From: Pseudonocardiaceae bacterium YIM PH 21723
Lineage (GTDB): Bacteria > Actinomycetota > Actinomycetes > Mycobacteriales > Pseudonocardiaceae
Direction of reading: 5' to 3'
DNA length: 38,014 nt
NCBI GenBank assembly: GCA_003600225.1
Contig: QZFT01000069.1
Location: forward strand, 1 to 38,014
Shown: positions 25,983 to 33,843 of the stretch, piece after piece
How positions within the stretch are numbered: position 1 is the first letter of the stretch
Layout of the letters: each line of letters starts with the position of its first letter
Position numbers and translations under genes: made by a program
The notes under the pieces: generated by a model
Databases searched by the model: none
What the model was told of the DNA's origin: nothing
What the model saw: the letters and a program-made list of their open reading frames with translations, nothing else

Positions 25983-26915
25983 TCACCGCCGGTTCTTCGG
26001 ATCGAGGGCTTCCCGCATGGACTCGCCGAGCAGGGTGAAGCCGAGCGCCACCACGATGATCGCGATGGCCGGATAGAAGGACAGTTGCGGGCTCACGTCG
26101 AAGTAGCGCTGGGCGTTGGCCAGCATCAACCCCCACTCGGCGCGATCCGGGTTGGGATCGCCGAGCCCCAGGTAGGACAGCGCGGCCGCCTCCAGGATGG
26201 AGATGGCCAGGGTCAGCGTGGCCTGCACCAGCACCGGCCCCAGGGAGTTGGGCAGCATGTGCCGGAACACGATCGCCGCCGGCTTCACCCCGGTGGCCCT
26301 GGCCGCCAGCACGTATTCACTGTGCCGCTGCGCCAGCATCGAACCGCGCAGCAGCCGGGCGAACACCGGAACGGCCACCGTGGACACCGCGATGATGACC
26401 GTCCACTGTGAACCCTGGCTGAACAGCGCGGCGATGGAGATGGCCAGCAACAGGCTGGGGAAGGACAGCAGCACGTCGACCAGGCGCATCAGGACGTTGT
26501 CCACCCAGCCGCCGAGCGCACCCGCCGTGCCACCGATGAGCATGCCGACGGCCATGCCGAACACCGTGGCGGCCACGGCGACCAGCAGCGTCTGCTGCGA
26601 GGCGAGCAGCAGCCGGCTGAACAGGTCGTGGCCGAGCTGATCGCTGCCCAGCGGGAAGCCGGGCTGCGCGCCGGGGATGTGATCGGCGCGCAGGTCCTGC
26701 AGCAGTTGCGGGAACCGCTCCGTCGCCGAATGTGGCGCGATGAGCGGGGCGAACGCGGCGAGCAACAGGAAGGCGGCCACCAGCACCGCGCCGGTGATCG
26801 CCACCGGGCTGCGCCGCATCCGCCGGAACGCCTCGGACCACAGGCTGCGGCCCACCGAGGCGTCGCCGGCCAGCCGGTCGATCCGTTCCTTGCGTCCGGT
26901 GAGCATCTCGGTCAT
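25983..26915 (-). CDS. Peptide/solute ABC transporter permease (DppC type)
   Basis: The 310-residue inner-membrane subunit has a long charged N-terminus, a first helix near 37-60, then a periplasmic loop and a five-helix permease core. The EAA motif that docks the ATPase is present as LEAAALSYLGLGDPNPDRAEWG near residue 240. It overlaps the upstream permease gene by 4 bases (ATGA). Substrate specificity lies in the binding protein, so this subunit adds no further clue. Confidence 0.92.
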   Translation of the reverse strand: MTEMLTGRKERIDRLAGDASVGRSLWSEAFRRMRRSPVAITGAVLVAAFLLLAAFAPLIAPHSATERFPQLLQDLRADHIPGAQPGFPLGSDQLGHDLFSRLLLASQQTLLVAVAATVFGMAVGMLIGGTAGALGGWVDNVLMRLVDVLLSFPSLLLAISIAALFSQGSQWTVIIAVSTVAVPVFARLLRGSMLAQRHSEYVLAARATGVKPAAIVFRHMLPNSLGPVLVQATLTLAISILEAAALSYLGLGDPNPDRAEWGLMLANAQRYFDVSPQLSFYPAIAIIVVALGFTLLGESMREALDPKNRR

Positions 26916-27916
26916 CGGACCCTCACCCTCGGATCGATGATCGCGTAGGAAATGTCGACCAGCAGGTTCATCACCACGTACACCAAGGCGGCGAGCAGGA
27001 TCAGCGCCTGCAGCCGCGGATAGTCGTGCCGCTCGATCCCCTGCGCGATCAGGGAACCGATGCCTCCCCAGTTGAAGACCTTCTCGGTGAGCACCGCGCC
27101 GGCCAGCAACAGGCCGATCTGCAGGCCGACCGTGGTGGACACCGGCAGCATCGCGTTGCGCAACACGTGCCTGCCGCGCACGGTGCGCGCGTCCAGGCCC
27201 TTGGCGTTGGCGGTGCGGACGTAGTCCTCGTTCAGCACATCCAGCACCGCGGCCCTGGTGATCCGCACGATGGCCGCCATCGGAATGGAGGACAACGCCA
27301 CCGCGGGCAGGATCAGGTGCAGCGTGGCGTCCCAGGCGGCGTCGTACTCACCGGTCAGCAGGCCGTCCAGCACGGCGAATCCGGTGATGTGCGTGGCGTC
27401 GATCTGCGGATCCAGCCTGCCGGACGGCGGCAGCCAGCCCAGCTGGATGGCGAACACGTACTTGAGCATCAGGCCGGTGAAGAACACCGGTACCGCGACG
27501 CCGATCAGGGAAACGCCGACGGTGAGGTTGTCCAGCACCCCGCCGCGATACCTGGCGGCCAGGTACCCCAGTGGGATGCCCGCGCCGACGGCGATCAGCA
27601 AGGCCACAATGGACAGTTCGATGGTCGCCGGGAAACAGCGGCCGATCTCGGCCAGCACCGGGTCGGCGCTGATCAGGGAGTTGCCGAAGTCACCGGTGGC
27701 CATCCGGCCGAGGAAGCCCAGGTACTGCTCCCACAGTGGCCGGTCCAGCCCCATGACGTGGTTGAGTGCCTCGATCTTCTCCGGAGTCGCCTTGTCCCCC
27801 AGGAGCGCGGTGGCCGGGCCACCGGGCAGTGAACGCAGCCAGGCGAAGATCAGAATCGACAGGATGAACAGGGTCGGTATCGCCTGCAACATGCGGCGAA
27901 CCGTGAATCGGAGCAT
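26912..27916 (-). CDS. Peptide/solute ABC transporter permease (DppB type)
   Basis: The 334-residue protein begins MLRFTVRRMLQAIPTLFILSILIF, the classic DppB/OppB N-terminal helix, followed by the large extracytoplasmic region with LPGGPATALLG and the permease core with the EAA-like segment DYVRTANAKGLDARTVRGRHVLRNA. It is the first permease gene after the binding protein, separated by 91 bases containing a family 1 palindrome. Confidence 0.92.
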   Translation of the reverse strand: MLRFTVRRMLQAIPTLFILSILIFAWLRSLPGGPATALLGDKATPEKIEALNHVMGLDRPLWEQYLGFLGRMATGDFGNSLISADPVLAEIGRCFPATIELSIVALLIAVGAGIPLGYLAARYRGGVLDNLTVGVSLIGVAVPVFFTGLMLKYVFAIQLGWLPPSGRLDPQIDATHITGFAVLDGLLTGEYDAAWDATLHLILPAVALSSIPMAAIVRITRAAVLDVLNEDYVRTANAKGLDARTVRGRHVLRNAMLPVSTTVGLQIGLLLAGAVLTEKVFNWGGIGSLIAQGIERHDYPRLQALILLAALVYVVMNLLVDISYAIIDPRVRVR

Positions 27917-27942
27917 GGCAGAACCTCGTGGTGGGAGAAGTC

Positions 27943-27995
27943 CCGAAGTTGACGATGTCCGGGCTCGTTTCTCGCCCGAACATCGTCAACTTCGG
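27943..27995 (-). terminator. Palindromic repeat family 1 within the ABC importer operon
   Basis: Arms 27943-27964 and 27974-27995 pair over 22 positions with one mismatch, loop 9 nt. It lies between the binding-protein gene (stop 28008) and the first permease gene (start 27916) on the same strand. As a partial terminator or RNA-stabilising hairpin it would favour binding-protein expression over the membrane subunits. Confidence 0.7.
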
Positions 27996-28007
27996 AGGCC
28001 GGAGTCG

Positions 28008-29675
28008 TTAGTTCACGCTCACGGTGTTGAACCGCTCGTCGGTCAGTGGACTCGGCTTGAGGCCCTTGACGTTCTGCGCGACCACGATGCCCGGCGGCGA
28101 GTGCGACACCGGCACCGCGGGCAGGTACTTGCTCATCACGTCCCGGTTGATCTGCTGCCAGGCCGCCTTGTGCTCCTTCGGGTCCACTGTGGAGTCGGCG
28201 TTCGCCATCGCGGAGAACAGGCCGTTGTCGTCGAACCCGAACTCCGGCTTCGCCCGGCCGAAGAAGGTCCCGACGAAGTTGCTCGGGTCGTTGAAGTCAC
28301 CGGTCCAGCCGAGCAGGTGCAGATCGTGCTTGCCCAGCTGCTGGATGTCGTCCTTGTAGCCACCGGTGAACGGCTTGGCCACCAGGTTGATCTTGAACCC
28401 GAGGTTCTCCAGGTCGGTCTTGATGACCGTGGCGATCTCCTGCGGGTTCGGCATGTACGGCCGGGTGACCTCGGTCGGGTAGTAGAAGTTGAGGCTGATC
28501 CCCTCGGCGCCCGCGTCCTTCAGCAGCTGCTTCGCCTTCTCCGGGTTGAAGTCGTACTTCTGCACGTCCTCGGCGTAGCCGTCCACCGTCTTGGGCATGA
28601 ACTGGGTGGCCACCTCGGCGCCCTTGGGCAGCTTGGTCTGCACCAGCTGCTGCCGGTTGACGCCGTACGCGATCGCCTGCCGTACCCGGATGTCCTTCAG
28701 CTGCGGCACGTTCTTCTCGTTGATGCCCAGGTAGAGGATGTTGAACGCCGGCCGGATCAACACGTTGAAGTTGTCCTTCTCCAACGCGTTGTAGTCGGTC
28801 GGCGAGGGGAAGTCGTAGCCCTGGATGGTCTTGGCCCGCAGCTCGTCCTTCCGCGCGGCCTCATCCGGGATGATCTTGAAGATCAGCTTGTCCAGCTTGG
28901 CCTTCTCGCCCCAGTAGTCGTCATTGCGGACCAGCGTGACGGTGCCCAGGGCCTTGTCGTACTTCTCCAGCTTGAAGGCGCCGGTGCCGGTCGGATGCAG
29001 GTTGGCGTACTCGCTGTAGGTGAACGAGTCGCCGGACTTGACCAGCTTGTCCGCGTCGTACTTCTTCAACGCGTCCGGGCTGGAGATGGAGAACGCGGTC
29101 AGCCCGAAGGCCCCCGGGAACGCGCCCTTGTACTTGCTGAGCTGGATGACCGCGGTCAGCTCGTTGTTCGCGGTGCAGCTCTTGTAGACCGGGTCGCCGG
29201 TACCGCTGGTCTCGTTCTTCTCGAATCCCTCGAAGACATCGCCGTAGTAGATCATCTGGCTCTGGGCCGCCGCGCCCTTCATCTTGAACCAGCGGTCGAA
29301 GTTGAAGCAGACCGCAGCCGCGTTCATCGGCGTGCCGTCGGCGAACTTGACGCCCTTGCGCAGGTTGAACGTCCAGGCCTTGCCGTCCCCGCTGGAGGAC
29401 CACTGCTCGGCGAGGCCCGGCTGCAGGTCGGCGGTCCCCGGCTTGTACATCACCAGCGTGTCGTACAGCTGTCGCGCGACCCGGAAGGCCTCGCCATCGT
29501 CGTTGAAGATCGGATCGAAGTTCTTCGGCGCACCCGCTGCCCCGAAGACCAGCGTCCCGCCCTTGCCCCCAGCCCCCCGTTGCGATTCCGCGCAGGCCGC
29601 CAGACTGATTGCCACCGCGCCCGCCAGGCCGATGACGGCCAATCTGCGGAGCAGGGTACGTGTGGATCGCACCAT
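28008..29675 (-). CDS. Extracellular solute-binding lipoprotein, family 5 (DppA/OppA-like)
   Basis: This is a 555-residue lipoprotein. ATG 29675 has AGAGGT about 7 bases upstream and gives a signal peptide with three Arg, a hydrophobic core and lipobox LAAC (Cys28); an ATG 30 bases further upstream is less likely. The mature part has the family 5 hallmarks NFDPIFNDDGEAFRVARQLYDTL, ADLQPGLAEQW and WTFNLRKGVKFADGTPMNA in the first 110 residues. It should capture peptides, nickel-type chelates or other solutes and deliver them to the permeases encoded just downstream. Actual ligand unknown. First gene of the operon. Confidence 0.93.
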   Translation of the reverse strand: MVRSTRTLLRRLAVIGLAGAVAISLAACAESQRGAGGKGGTLVFGAAGAPKNFDPIFNDDGEAFRVARQLYDTLVMYKPGTADLQPGLAEQWSSSGDGKAWTFNLRKGVKFADGTPMNAAAVCFNFDRWFKMKGAAAQSQMIYYGDVFEGFEKNETSGTGDPVYKSCTANNELTAVIQLSKYKGAFPGAFGLTAFSISSPDALKKYDADKLVKSGDSFTYSEYANLHPTGTGAFKLEKYDKALGTVTLVRNDDYWGEKAKLDKLIFKIIPDEAARKDELRAKTIQGYDFPSPTDYNALEKDNFNVLIRPAFNILYLGINEKNVPQLKDIRVRQAIAYGVNRQQLVQTKLPKGAEVATQFMPKTVDGYAEDVQKYDFNPEKAKQLLKDAGAEGISLNFYYPTEVTRPYMPNPQEIATVIKTDLENLGFKINLVAKPFTGGYKDDIQQLGKHDLHLLGWTGDFNDPSNFVGTFFGRAKPEFGFDDNGLFSAMANADSTVDPKEHKAAWQQINRDVMSKYLPAVPVSHSPPGIVVAQNVKGLKPSPLTDERFNTVSVN

Positions 29676-29705
29676 CTGCACACCTCTGTCACATAGCTTC
29701 GCCAT

Positions 29706-29970
29706 CCATCTGTGGTCGCCGACACTAACCTCCGACCTGGCCTTTTTTGGCCAACACTGAGGTCACGATCCCGCTACACGGATCTTGCGAGTTGTCGGCT
29801 ATGTGGTCTCGCTATGCCCCCTACAGCATGACCTTTACGCCGTACGGGTTACGCGCTCGCCGGATTTCCCCTGGATCGAACCCGAAAATCCGTCATGATT
29901 TGCGCCGTCCGGCCGCCCGCCATCCGGGAGCTTTTCGGCGAGGGCCGATGTGTATCGATCGGTGCGCGGG
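29706..29970. other. 265-bp gene-free region upstream of the ABC importer
   Basis: It holds the importer promoter: on the reverse strand TAGTGT (29727-29722) is a possible -10. TGGCC-TTTTTT-GGCCA (29738-29753) is a short perfect inverted repeat just upstream that could be an operator. A weaker dyad, GGATTT/AAATCC, spans about 29868-29898. No gene or RNA was recognised. Confidence 0.35.
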
Positions 29971-30321
29971 TCAGCACGCCTCGGGCGGGCGGAAGCCGAA
30001 GCAGGCGACCACGGTGTCCAGTTCGGGGGTGAGGAACAGCTGGAAGTAATAGCCCAGCCTGCCGCGGTCGTCCACATATCCCAGGCAGAGCGTGCCGCCC
30101 TGATAGGTGCGCAGGTCCACGATGGCGCGGGTGATGCCGATGCCCGGGTGCCCACGCCGCTGCACCAGCCGGCCGCGCCGGGAGAAGGTGGCACTCAGCG
30201 GGCCGGCCGCGGTGGGATCCGACCAGACCTTGAAGCCGGCGTACGCCTCCAGGGCGTCCCGGCACTCCAGGTAGGCGGGGATGTCGCGGTCCAGGGTCCG
30301 GATCAGCCGTTCTCGCTCCAT
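29971..30321 (-). CDS. Hypothetical protein, second gene of a two-gene unit
   Basis: The 116-residue soluble protein starts MERERLIRTLDRDIPAY (purine-rich GGGAAGGG just upstream) and ends ACFGFRPPEAC. The sequence suggests an N-terminal helix (1-28) and a beta-rich remainder (YQGGTLCLGYVDDRGRLGYYFQLF). It has three Cys besides the C-terminal one and no secretion signal. It overlaps the upstream gene by 19 bases, so the pair is translationally coupled and probably acts together. I recognise no family. The small alpha+beta form and pairing would suit an immunity/chaperone or adaptor role, but that is a guess. Confidence 0.65.
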   Translation of the reverse strand: MERERLIRTLDRDIPAYLECRDALEAYAGFKVWSDPTAAGPLSATFSRRGRLVQRRGHPGIGITRAIVDLRTYQGGTLCLGYVDDRGRLGYYFQLFLTPELDTVVACFGFRPPEAC

Positions 30322-30818
30322 GACCCTTCCCTCAGCGGGGCCAGCACCGAGCGGTATTCGCGGTAGTAGTACTCGCCGATATCGCGAATCCCCTGGTCCT
30401 CGCTGGATCTGGCCACCGATACCACCTGGGCCAGAATCGACCAGCACTGCGAGCAGGCGAGCAGCTCGCCCAGCCGCAGGAAGTCGTGCTCGTCGGCGGT
30501 GGGCAGGATGCCGCTGACGATCTGCGCGAGCCGGGTGTCCAGCGAGCGCGGCCGGGCAGCCATGAGCACCGGCCAGACCATCGGCGCCCATCCCATGGTG
30601 AGCGCCCGGTTGACCAGCACGGACAGCAACTGGGGAACGTCATCCGGGAAGTTCTGCAGGAAGGTCAGCGCGGTGCTGGTGTCCGCGGGCGAACCCATCA
30701 GCGCGACACGGAGCGTCTCGGTACGCGCCTCGGACTGATAGATGTCCAGGCGTAGCCGCGCCAGCTCGCTCTCCCCGGTCACCAGGGCGTTCCACTGACT
30801 GTCGAAATCGTGCCGCAT
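30303..30818 (-). CDS. Hypothetical helical protein, first gene of a two-gene unit
   Basis: The product has 171 residues. The ATG at 30818 has a strong GGAGGT immediately upstream (3-base gap to the start), so the longer open frame extending into the intergenic repeat is not used. The protein is almost entirely alpha-helical and Leu/Ala/Val-rich in short repeats (ALTFLQNFPDDVPQLLSVLV, PMVWPVLMAARPRSLDTRLA, LRLGELLACSQCWSILAQVV), reminiscent of HEAT-like repeat proteins. Cys residues lie in ACSQC. No catalytic motif or signal peptide. Function unknown; its 3' end overlaps the following gene by 19 bases. Confidence 0.65.
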   Translation of the reverse strand: MRHDFDSQWNALVTGESELARLRLDIYQSEARTETLRVALMGSPADTSTALTFLQNFPDDVPQLLSVLVNRALTMGWAPMVWPVLMAARPRSLDTRLAQIVSGILPTADEHDFLRLGELLACSQCWSILAQVVSVARSSEDQGIRDIGEYYYREYRSVLAPLREGSWSENG

Positions 30819-30908
30819 GCCACCTCCGCGCCCGTCCAACGCACGGGAGGTAGTACGGCTACGTATTGGTGTCGTCCGCCACCGTCGGAATGGAAGCCCA
30901 ATTATCTG

Positions 30909-31374
30909 GCGGGGTGGGGGCGCTTCTGGCTTGTCGTCGAAAGCGGCTTTGGAGGAGGAGACGGGCTCGGGGCCTGGGTCTTTCCTGCCTGGCGGTCTGG
31001 TGGGGGCACGCCTGTCTGGGGGTGCTGGGCCGCTGCGCGGGGCGATGGTTCGGCATTCGGCCACTGTCCACAGTGTCCGTCCACAAGGGACGTCCACATC
31101 ATGGGAACCACGGCGTGTCGCGCCATTCCGACACCGTGTCGCCCCAGTTGATCATGCTGAATGTGGCTTTCAGGTGGCCTAGCTTGGTGAAAGCCACGTT
31201 CAGGCGCAACGAGCCCCCACAGCTCACACCGAGCACACATCAGCCCCGCGCAGCGGCCCATTCCCACCAAACAGGCGTGCCCCCACCCAACACGAAGGCA
31301 GGAAAGACGGGCCTCTCCACCCGTCTCCCCCTCCAAAGCCATCTTTCGAAAAACAGCCAGACCCAGCCCAAGCC
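30909..31374. repeat. Long imperfect inverted repeat, arms of about 135 bp
   Basis: The arm at 30909-31044 matches the reverse complement of 31242-31374. Shared phrases include GGCTTTGGAGG, GGAGACGGG, TCTTTCCTGCCT, GGTGGGGGCACGCCTGT and GGGCCGCTGCGCGGGGC. Identity is high in these blocks with small gaps between. The outer end of the right arm lies 8 bases from the recR stop. No transposase, and no obvious target duplication, was found. It may be a pair of interspersed repeats in opposite orientation or a non-autonomous element. Confidence 0.7.
31157..31203. repeat. Palindromic repeat family 2, second copy
   Basis: Arms 31157-31172 and 31188-31203 pair over 16 positions with one mismatch and a 15-nt loop. 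The core GTGGCTTTCA / TGAAAGCCAC equals that of the 23902-23951 palindrome. It sits between the arms of the long inverted repeat. Confidence 0.75.
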
Positions 31375-31381
31375 GACAGGC

Positions 31382-31990
31382 CTAAACGGAGCGCCGACCG
31401 GACAGGGCCCGGCCCAGGGTGAGCTCGTCGGCGAATTCCAGGTCGCCGCCCATGGGGAGGCCACTGGCCAGCCGGGTCACGCTGAGGCCCGGGAAGTCGC
31501 GGAGCATGCGCACCAGGTAGGTGGCGGTCGCCTCGCCCTCGGTGTTCGGGTCGGTGGCGATGATGACCTCTTTGACCTCGATACCGTCCTCGGTGGTGCC
31601 GATCCGGGTGAGCAGCTGGCGGATGCGCAGCTGCTCGGGACCGACGCCGGACAACGGGTCCAGCGCGCCACCCAGCACGTGGTAGCGGCCGCGGAACTCC
31701 CGGGTGCGCTCGATGGCGAGCACATCCTTGGGTTCCTCGACGACGCAGATCAGCGAGATGTCCCGGCGCGGGTCTGTGCAGATCCGGCATTTGGCCTGCT
31801 CGGAGACGTTGCCGCAGATCTCGCAGAAGACGACGCCTTCCTTGACCTTCTGCAACGCGTCCTGGAGCCGGCCGATGTCGGCCGCCTCCGTGGACAGCAG
31901 GTGGAAGGCGATGCGCTGCGCGCTCTTCGGACCGATTCCCGGCAGCCGGCCGAGTTCATCGATCAGGTCTTGTACCGGTCCCTCGTACAT
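31382..31990 (-). CDS. recR: Recombination mediator RecR
   Basis: The 202-residue RecR works with RecO (and RecF) to load RecA on gapped DNA. It has an N-terminal helix-hairpin-helix ([21 protein letters not shown]), zinc-binding Cys56/59/68/71 ([16 protein letters not shown]) and a Toprim domain starting [14 protein letters not shown]. Length is standard. I start at ATG ([14 protein letters not shown]) by comparison with the family. A GTG two codons upstream, overlapping the ybaB stop (TAGTG), is an alternative that would couple the genes. It lies downstream of ybaB as in most bacteria. Confidence 0.97.
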   Translation of the reverse strand: MYEGPVQDLIDELGRLPGIGPKSAQRIAFHLLSTEAADIGRLQDALQKVKEGVVFCEICGNVSEQAKCRICTDPRRDISLICVVEEPKDVLAIERTREFRGRYHVLGGALDPLSGVGPEQLRIRQLLTRIGTTEDGIEVKEVIIATDPNTEGEATATYLVRMLRDFPGLSVTRLASGLPMGGDLEFADELTLGRALSGRRSV

Positions 31991-31995
31991 GGACA

Positions 31996-32322
31996 CTAGA
32001 AACCGGGCAGACCCATGCCGCCCAGCGCGCCCTGCAACGGACCCATCTTCTGCTGGGCCAGCTGCTGCACCTCCTGGTTGGCGTTGTTCACGGCGGCGAT
32101 CACCAGGTCGGTGAGGGTCTCCACGTCGTCCGGGTCGACCACCTTGGGGTCGATCTCCAGGCCGACGAGCTCGCCACCACCGGTGACGGTCGCGGTGACC
32201 AGGCCGTTGCCCGCGCTGCCCTGCACCTGGGCCTCGGCGATCTCCTGCTGCGCAACCATCAGCTGCTGCTGCATCTTCTGCGCCTGAGCCATGATCTGCT
32301 GCATGTTCGGCTGGCCAGCCAT
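31996..32322 (-). CDS. YbaB/EbfC family nucleoid-associated protein
   Basis: The 108-residue dimeric DNA-binding protein opens [21 protein letters not shown], a Gln-rich helix, followed by the conserved [32 protein letters not shown] and a C-terminal helix [12 protein letters not shown]. The ATG at 32322 has AGGGA 5-6 bases upstream; a TTG six codons earlier is less likely. It usually lies between dnaX and recR; here recR follows, but a histidine kinase gene precedes it by 30 bp instead of dnaX. Confidence 0.95.
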   Translation of the reverse strand: MAGQPNMQQIMAQAQKMQQQLMVAQQEIAEAQVQGSAGNGLVTATVTGGGELVGLEIDPKVVDPDDVETLTDLVIAAVNNANQEVQQLAQQKMGPLQGALGGMGLPGF

Positions 32323-32352
32323 GGTGTTCCCTACTTTCAAGTCAACGTCTGA

Positions 32353-33843
32353 CTACACCTTATCCAGCGCCGGCAGCAACACCCGGAACGTGGCGCCCTT
32401 TCCCACCCCGGTGTCCAATTCCACCCGTCCGCCGTGCGCGCCGACGAGCGCGGCGACGATCGACAGGCCGAGCCCGGCACCGCCATGTTCCCGGTTCCGG
32501 GACAGCTCGGCGCGGTAGAACCGGTCGAACACCCGCTGGGCGTCCTCCGGGGCCAGGCCAGGACCCTCGTCGATCACCTCGAACACCGCCCAGCCGGGCC
32601 GTTCGCTCAGCCGCAGTGTGACCGGTGATCCGGCCGGGGTGTGCTTCTGCGCGTTGCTCATCAGGTTCACGATCACCTGACGTAGCCGCACCTCGTCGGC
32701 GAGCACCGGCAGCGAGCGGCCGTCCTCGTTCTCGGCGAGGTCCAGCCGCAGCGAGATGGGCCGCTCCGGGTCGATGGTGCGGGCGTCGGTGACCGCGTCC
32801 ACGCCGAGCACCACCAGGTCGACGACCTCCTGGCGCAGCGGTCGTTCGTGGTCCAGCCGGGCGAGCAGCAGCAGGTCCTCCACCATCAGCCCCATCCGCG
32901 CCGCCTCGTCCTCGATCCGGCGCACCACCCGGTCCAGCTCCGGGCCGGGTGGCACCGCACCCTGCCGGTACAGCTCGGCGTAGCCGCGGATGGAGGTGAG
33001 CGGGGTGCGCAGCTCGTGGCTGGCGTCGGCGATGAACCGGCGCATCCGCTGCTCGGACTGCTGCGCCTCGGCGGCGGCGGTCTCCCGGGCCCGGAACGCG
33101 TTCTCGATCTGGCCGAGCATGGTGTTCAGCGCGCCGGCCAGCCTGCCGACCTCGGTCTTCGGATGCCCGGGGGCGACCCGCCGGGACAGGTCACCGGCGG
33201 CGATCAGGTCGGCGGTCTCCTCCACCTGCTCCAGGCGGCGGAAACCCATCCGCACCAGGACGTAGCCGAGCCCGGCGAAGATCAGGACGGCCAGCAGCCC
33301 GATGATCAGCAGCACCTGTTGCAGCCGGCTCACGTCGGAGTCCACACCGGACAGTGGAATGGCCAGGATCGCCTGGTCGTCCGGCGCCCAGCGGGCCCGG
33401 AACATCTGCACCCGCCAGCTCTGACCATCCACAGTGGAGGGAGCGGTGAACGGGCGGTCACTGAACTCGTCGGAGTACCGGGGAAGCTTCGGCTGCCCCT
33501 TGGTGGCGGTGTTCTCCGCCTCTCGGATGATGTCGGTGGAGGTGCGGCGCAGCAACAGGTAGTCACCGCCGAACCCGGGCCCGCGCCGGCCGCCAGGACC
33601 AGGAGCGTTGGGCGACTTGTTCGCGAGGAACGGCCTGATCTGCGCGGCCTGATCGTCCACTTTGGTCACCAGGTAGTCGCGCATCAGCGAGGTGGCCGCG
33701 ATCCCGGTGCCCAGCATGGCCGCCGACAGCAACACCACCAGGAGCGCGACCAGCAGCATCCGCAGCGGCACCCGGGCCAGCCGGCCGCGGATCGGCGCCG
33801 GGACCAGCCGGCGCACCCAGTTGTCCAGCTGCGGGCCGGTCAT
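32353..33843 (-). CDS. Two-component sensor histidine kinase
   Basis: This 496-residue membrane kinase of the MprB/TcrY type has transmembrane segments at about 28-52 and 176-198 flanking an extracytoplasmic sensor with a GPGPGGRRGPGFGG loop at 80-93. HAMP follows (about 199-252), then HisKA with FIADASHELRTPLTSIRGYAEL (phospho-acceptor His276), and a HATPase domain with N-box SNAQKHTP, DEGPGLAPED, and G-box GGAGLGLSIV. It overlaps the response regulator stop by 4 bases (ATGA), so the pair is cognate. The upstream efflux genes in the same run suggest that it senses an envelope or drug stress the pump relieves; the signal is unknown. Confidence 0.94.
   Translation of the reverse strand: MTGPQLDNWVRRLVPAPIRGRLARVPLRMLLVALLVVLLSAAMLGTGIAATSLMRDYLVTKVDDQAAQIRPFLANKSPNAPGPGGRRGPGFGGDYLLLRRTSTDIIREAENTATKGQPKLPRYSDEFSDRPFTAPSTVDGQSWRVQMFRARWAPDDQAILAIPLSGVDSDVSRLQQVLLIIGLLAVLIFAGLGYVLVRMGFRRLEQVEETADLIAAGDLSRRVAPGHPKTEVGRLAGALNTMLGQIENAFRARETAAAEAQQSEQRMRRFIADASHELRTPLTSIRGYAELYRQGAVPPGPELDRVVRRIEDEAARMGLMVEDLLLLARLDHERPLRQEVVDLVVLGVDAVTDARTIDPERPISLRLDLAENEDGRSLPVLADEVRLRQVIVNLMSNAQKHTPAGSPVTLRLSERPGWAVFEVIDEGPGLAPEDAQRVFDRFYRAELSRNREHGGAGLGLSIVAALVGAHGGRVELDTGVGKGATFRVLLPALDKV

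Larger units (their letters stand above)
30819..31381. other. 563-bp gene-free region with long inverted repeat
   Basis: It contains the promoter of the 30303-30818 gene, the inverted-repeat arms at 30909-31044 and 31242-31374, and a family 2 palindrome between them. Open frames across it on both strands read the two arms as similar Gly/Pro-rich nonsense and lack ribosome sites, so I call no gene. Confidence 0.6.

Noticed and set aside
27258-29696. Open frame of about 800 codons opposite the importer permease and binding-protein genes
   Set aside because: It crosses two well-identified genes and a terminator hairpin on the other strand; antisense open frames are expected at this GC content.
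29868-29898. tRNA-like T-arm (GGTTCGATCC) on the reverse strand
   Set aside because: The flanking 5-base stems do not pair and no acceptor, D or anticodon arms can be built around it.
30902-31380. Genes or an insertion sequence in the inverted-repeat region
   Set aside because: Open frames on both strands are translations of the two repeat arms, lack ribosome sites, and contain no transposase motif; no target-site duplication was seen.
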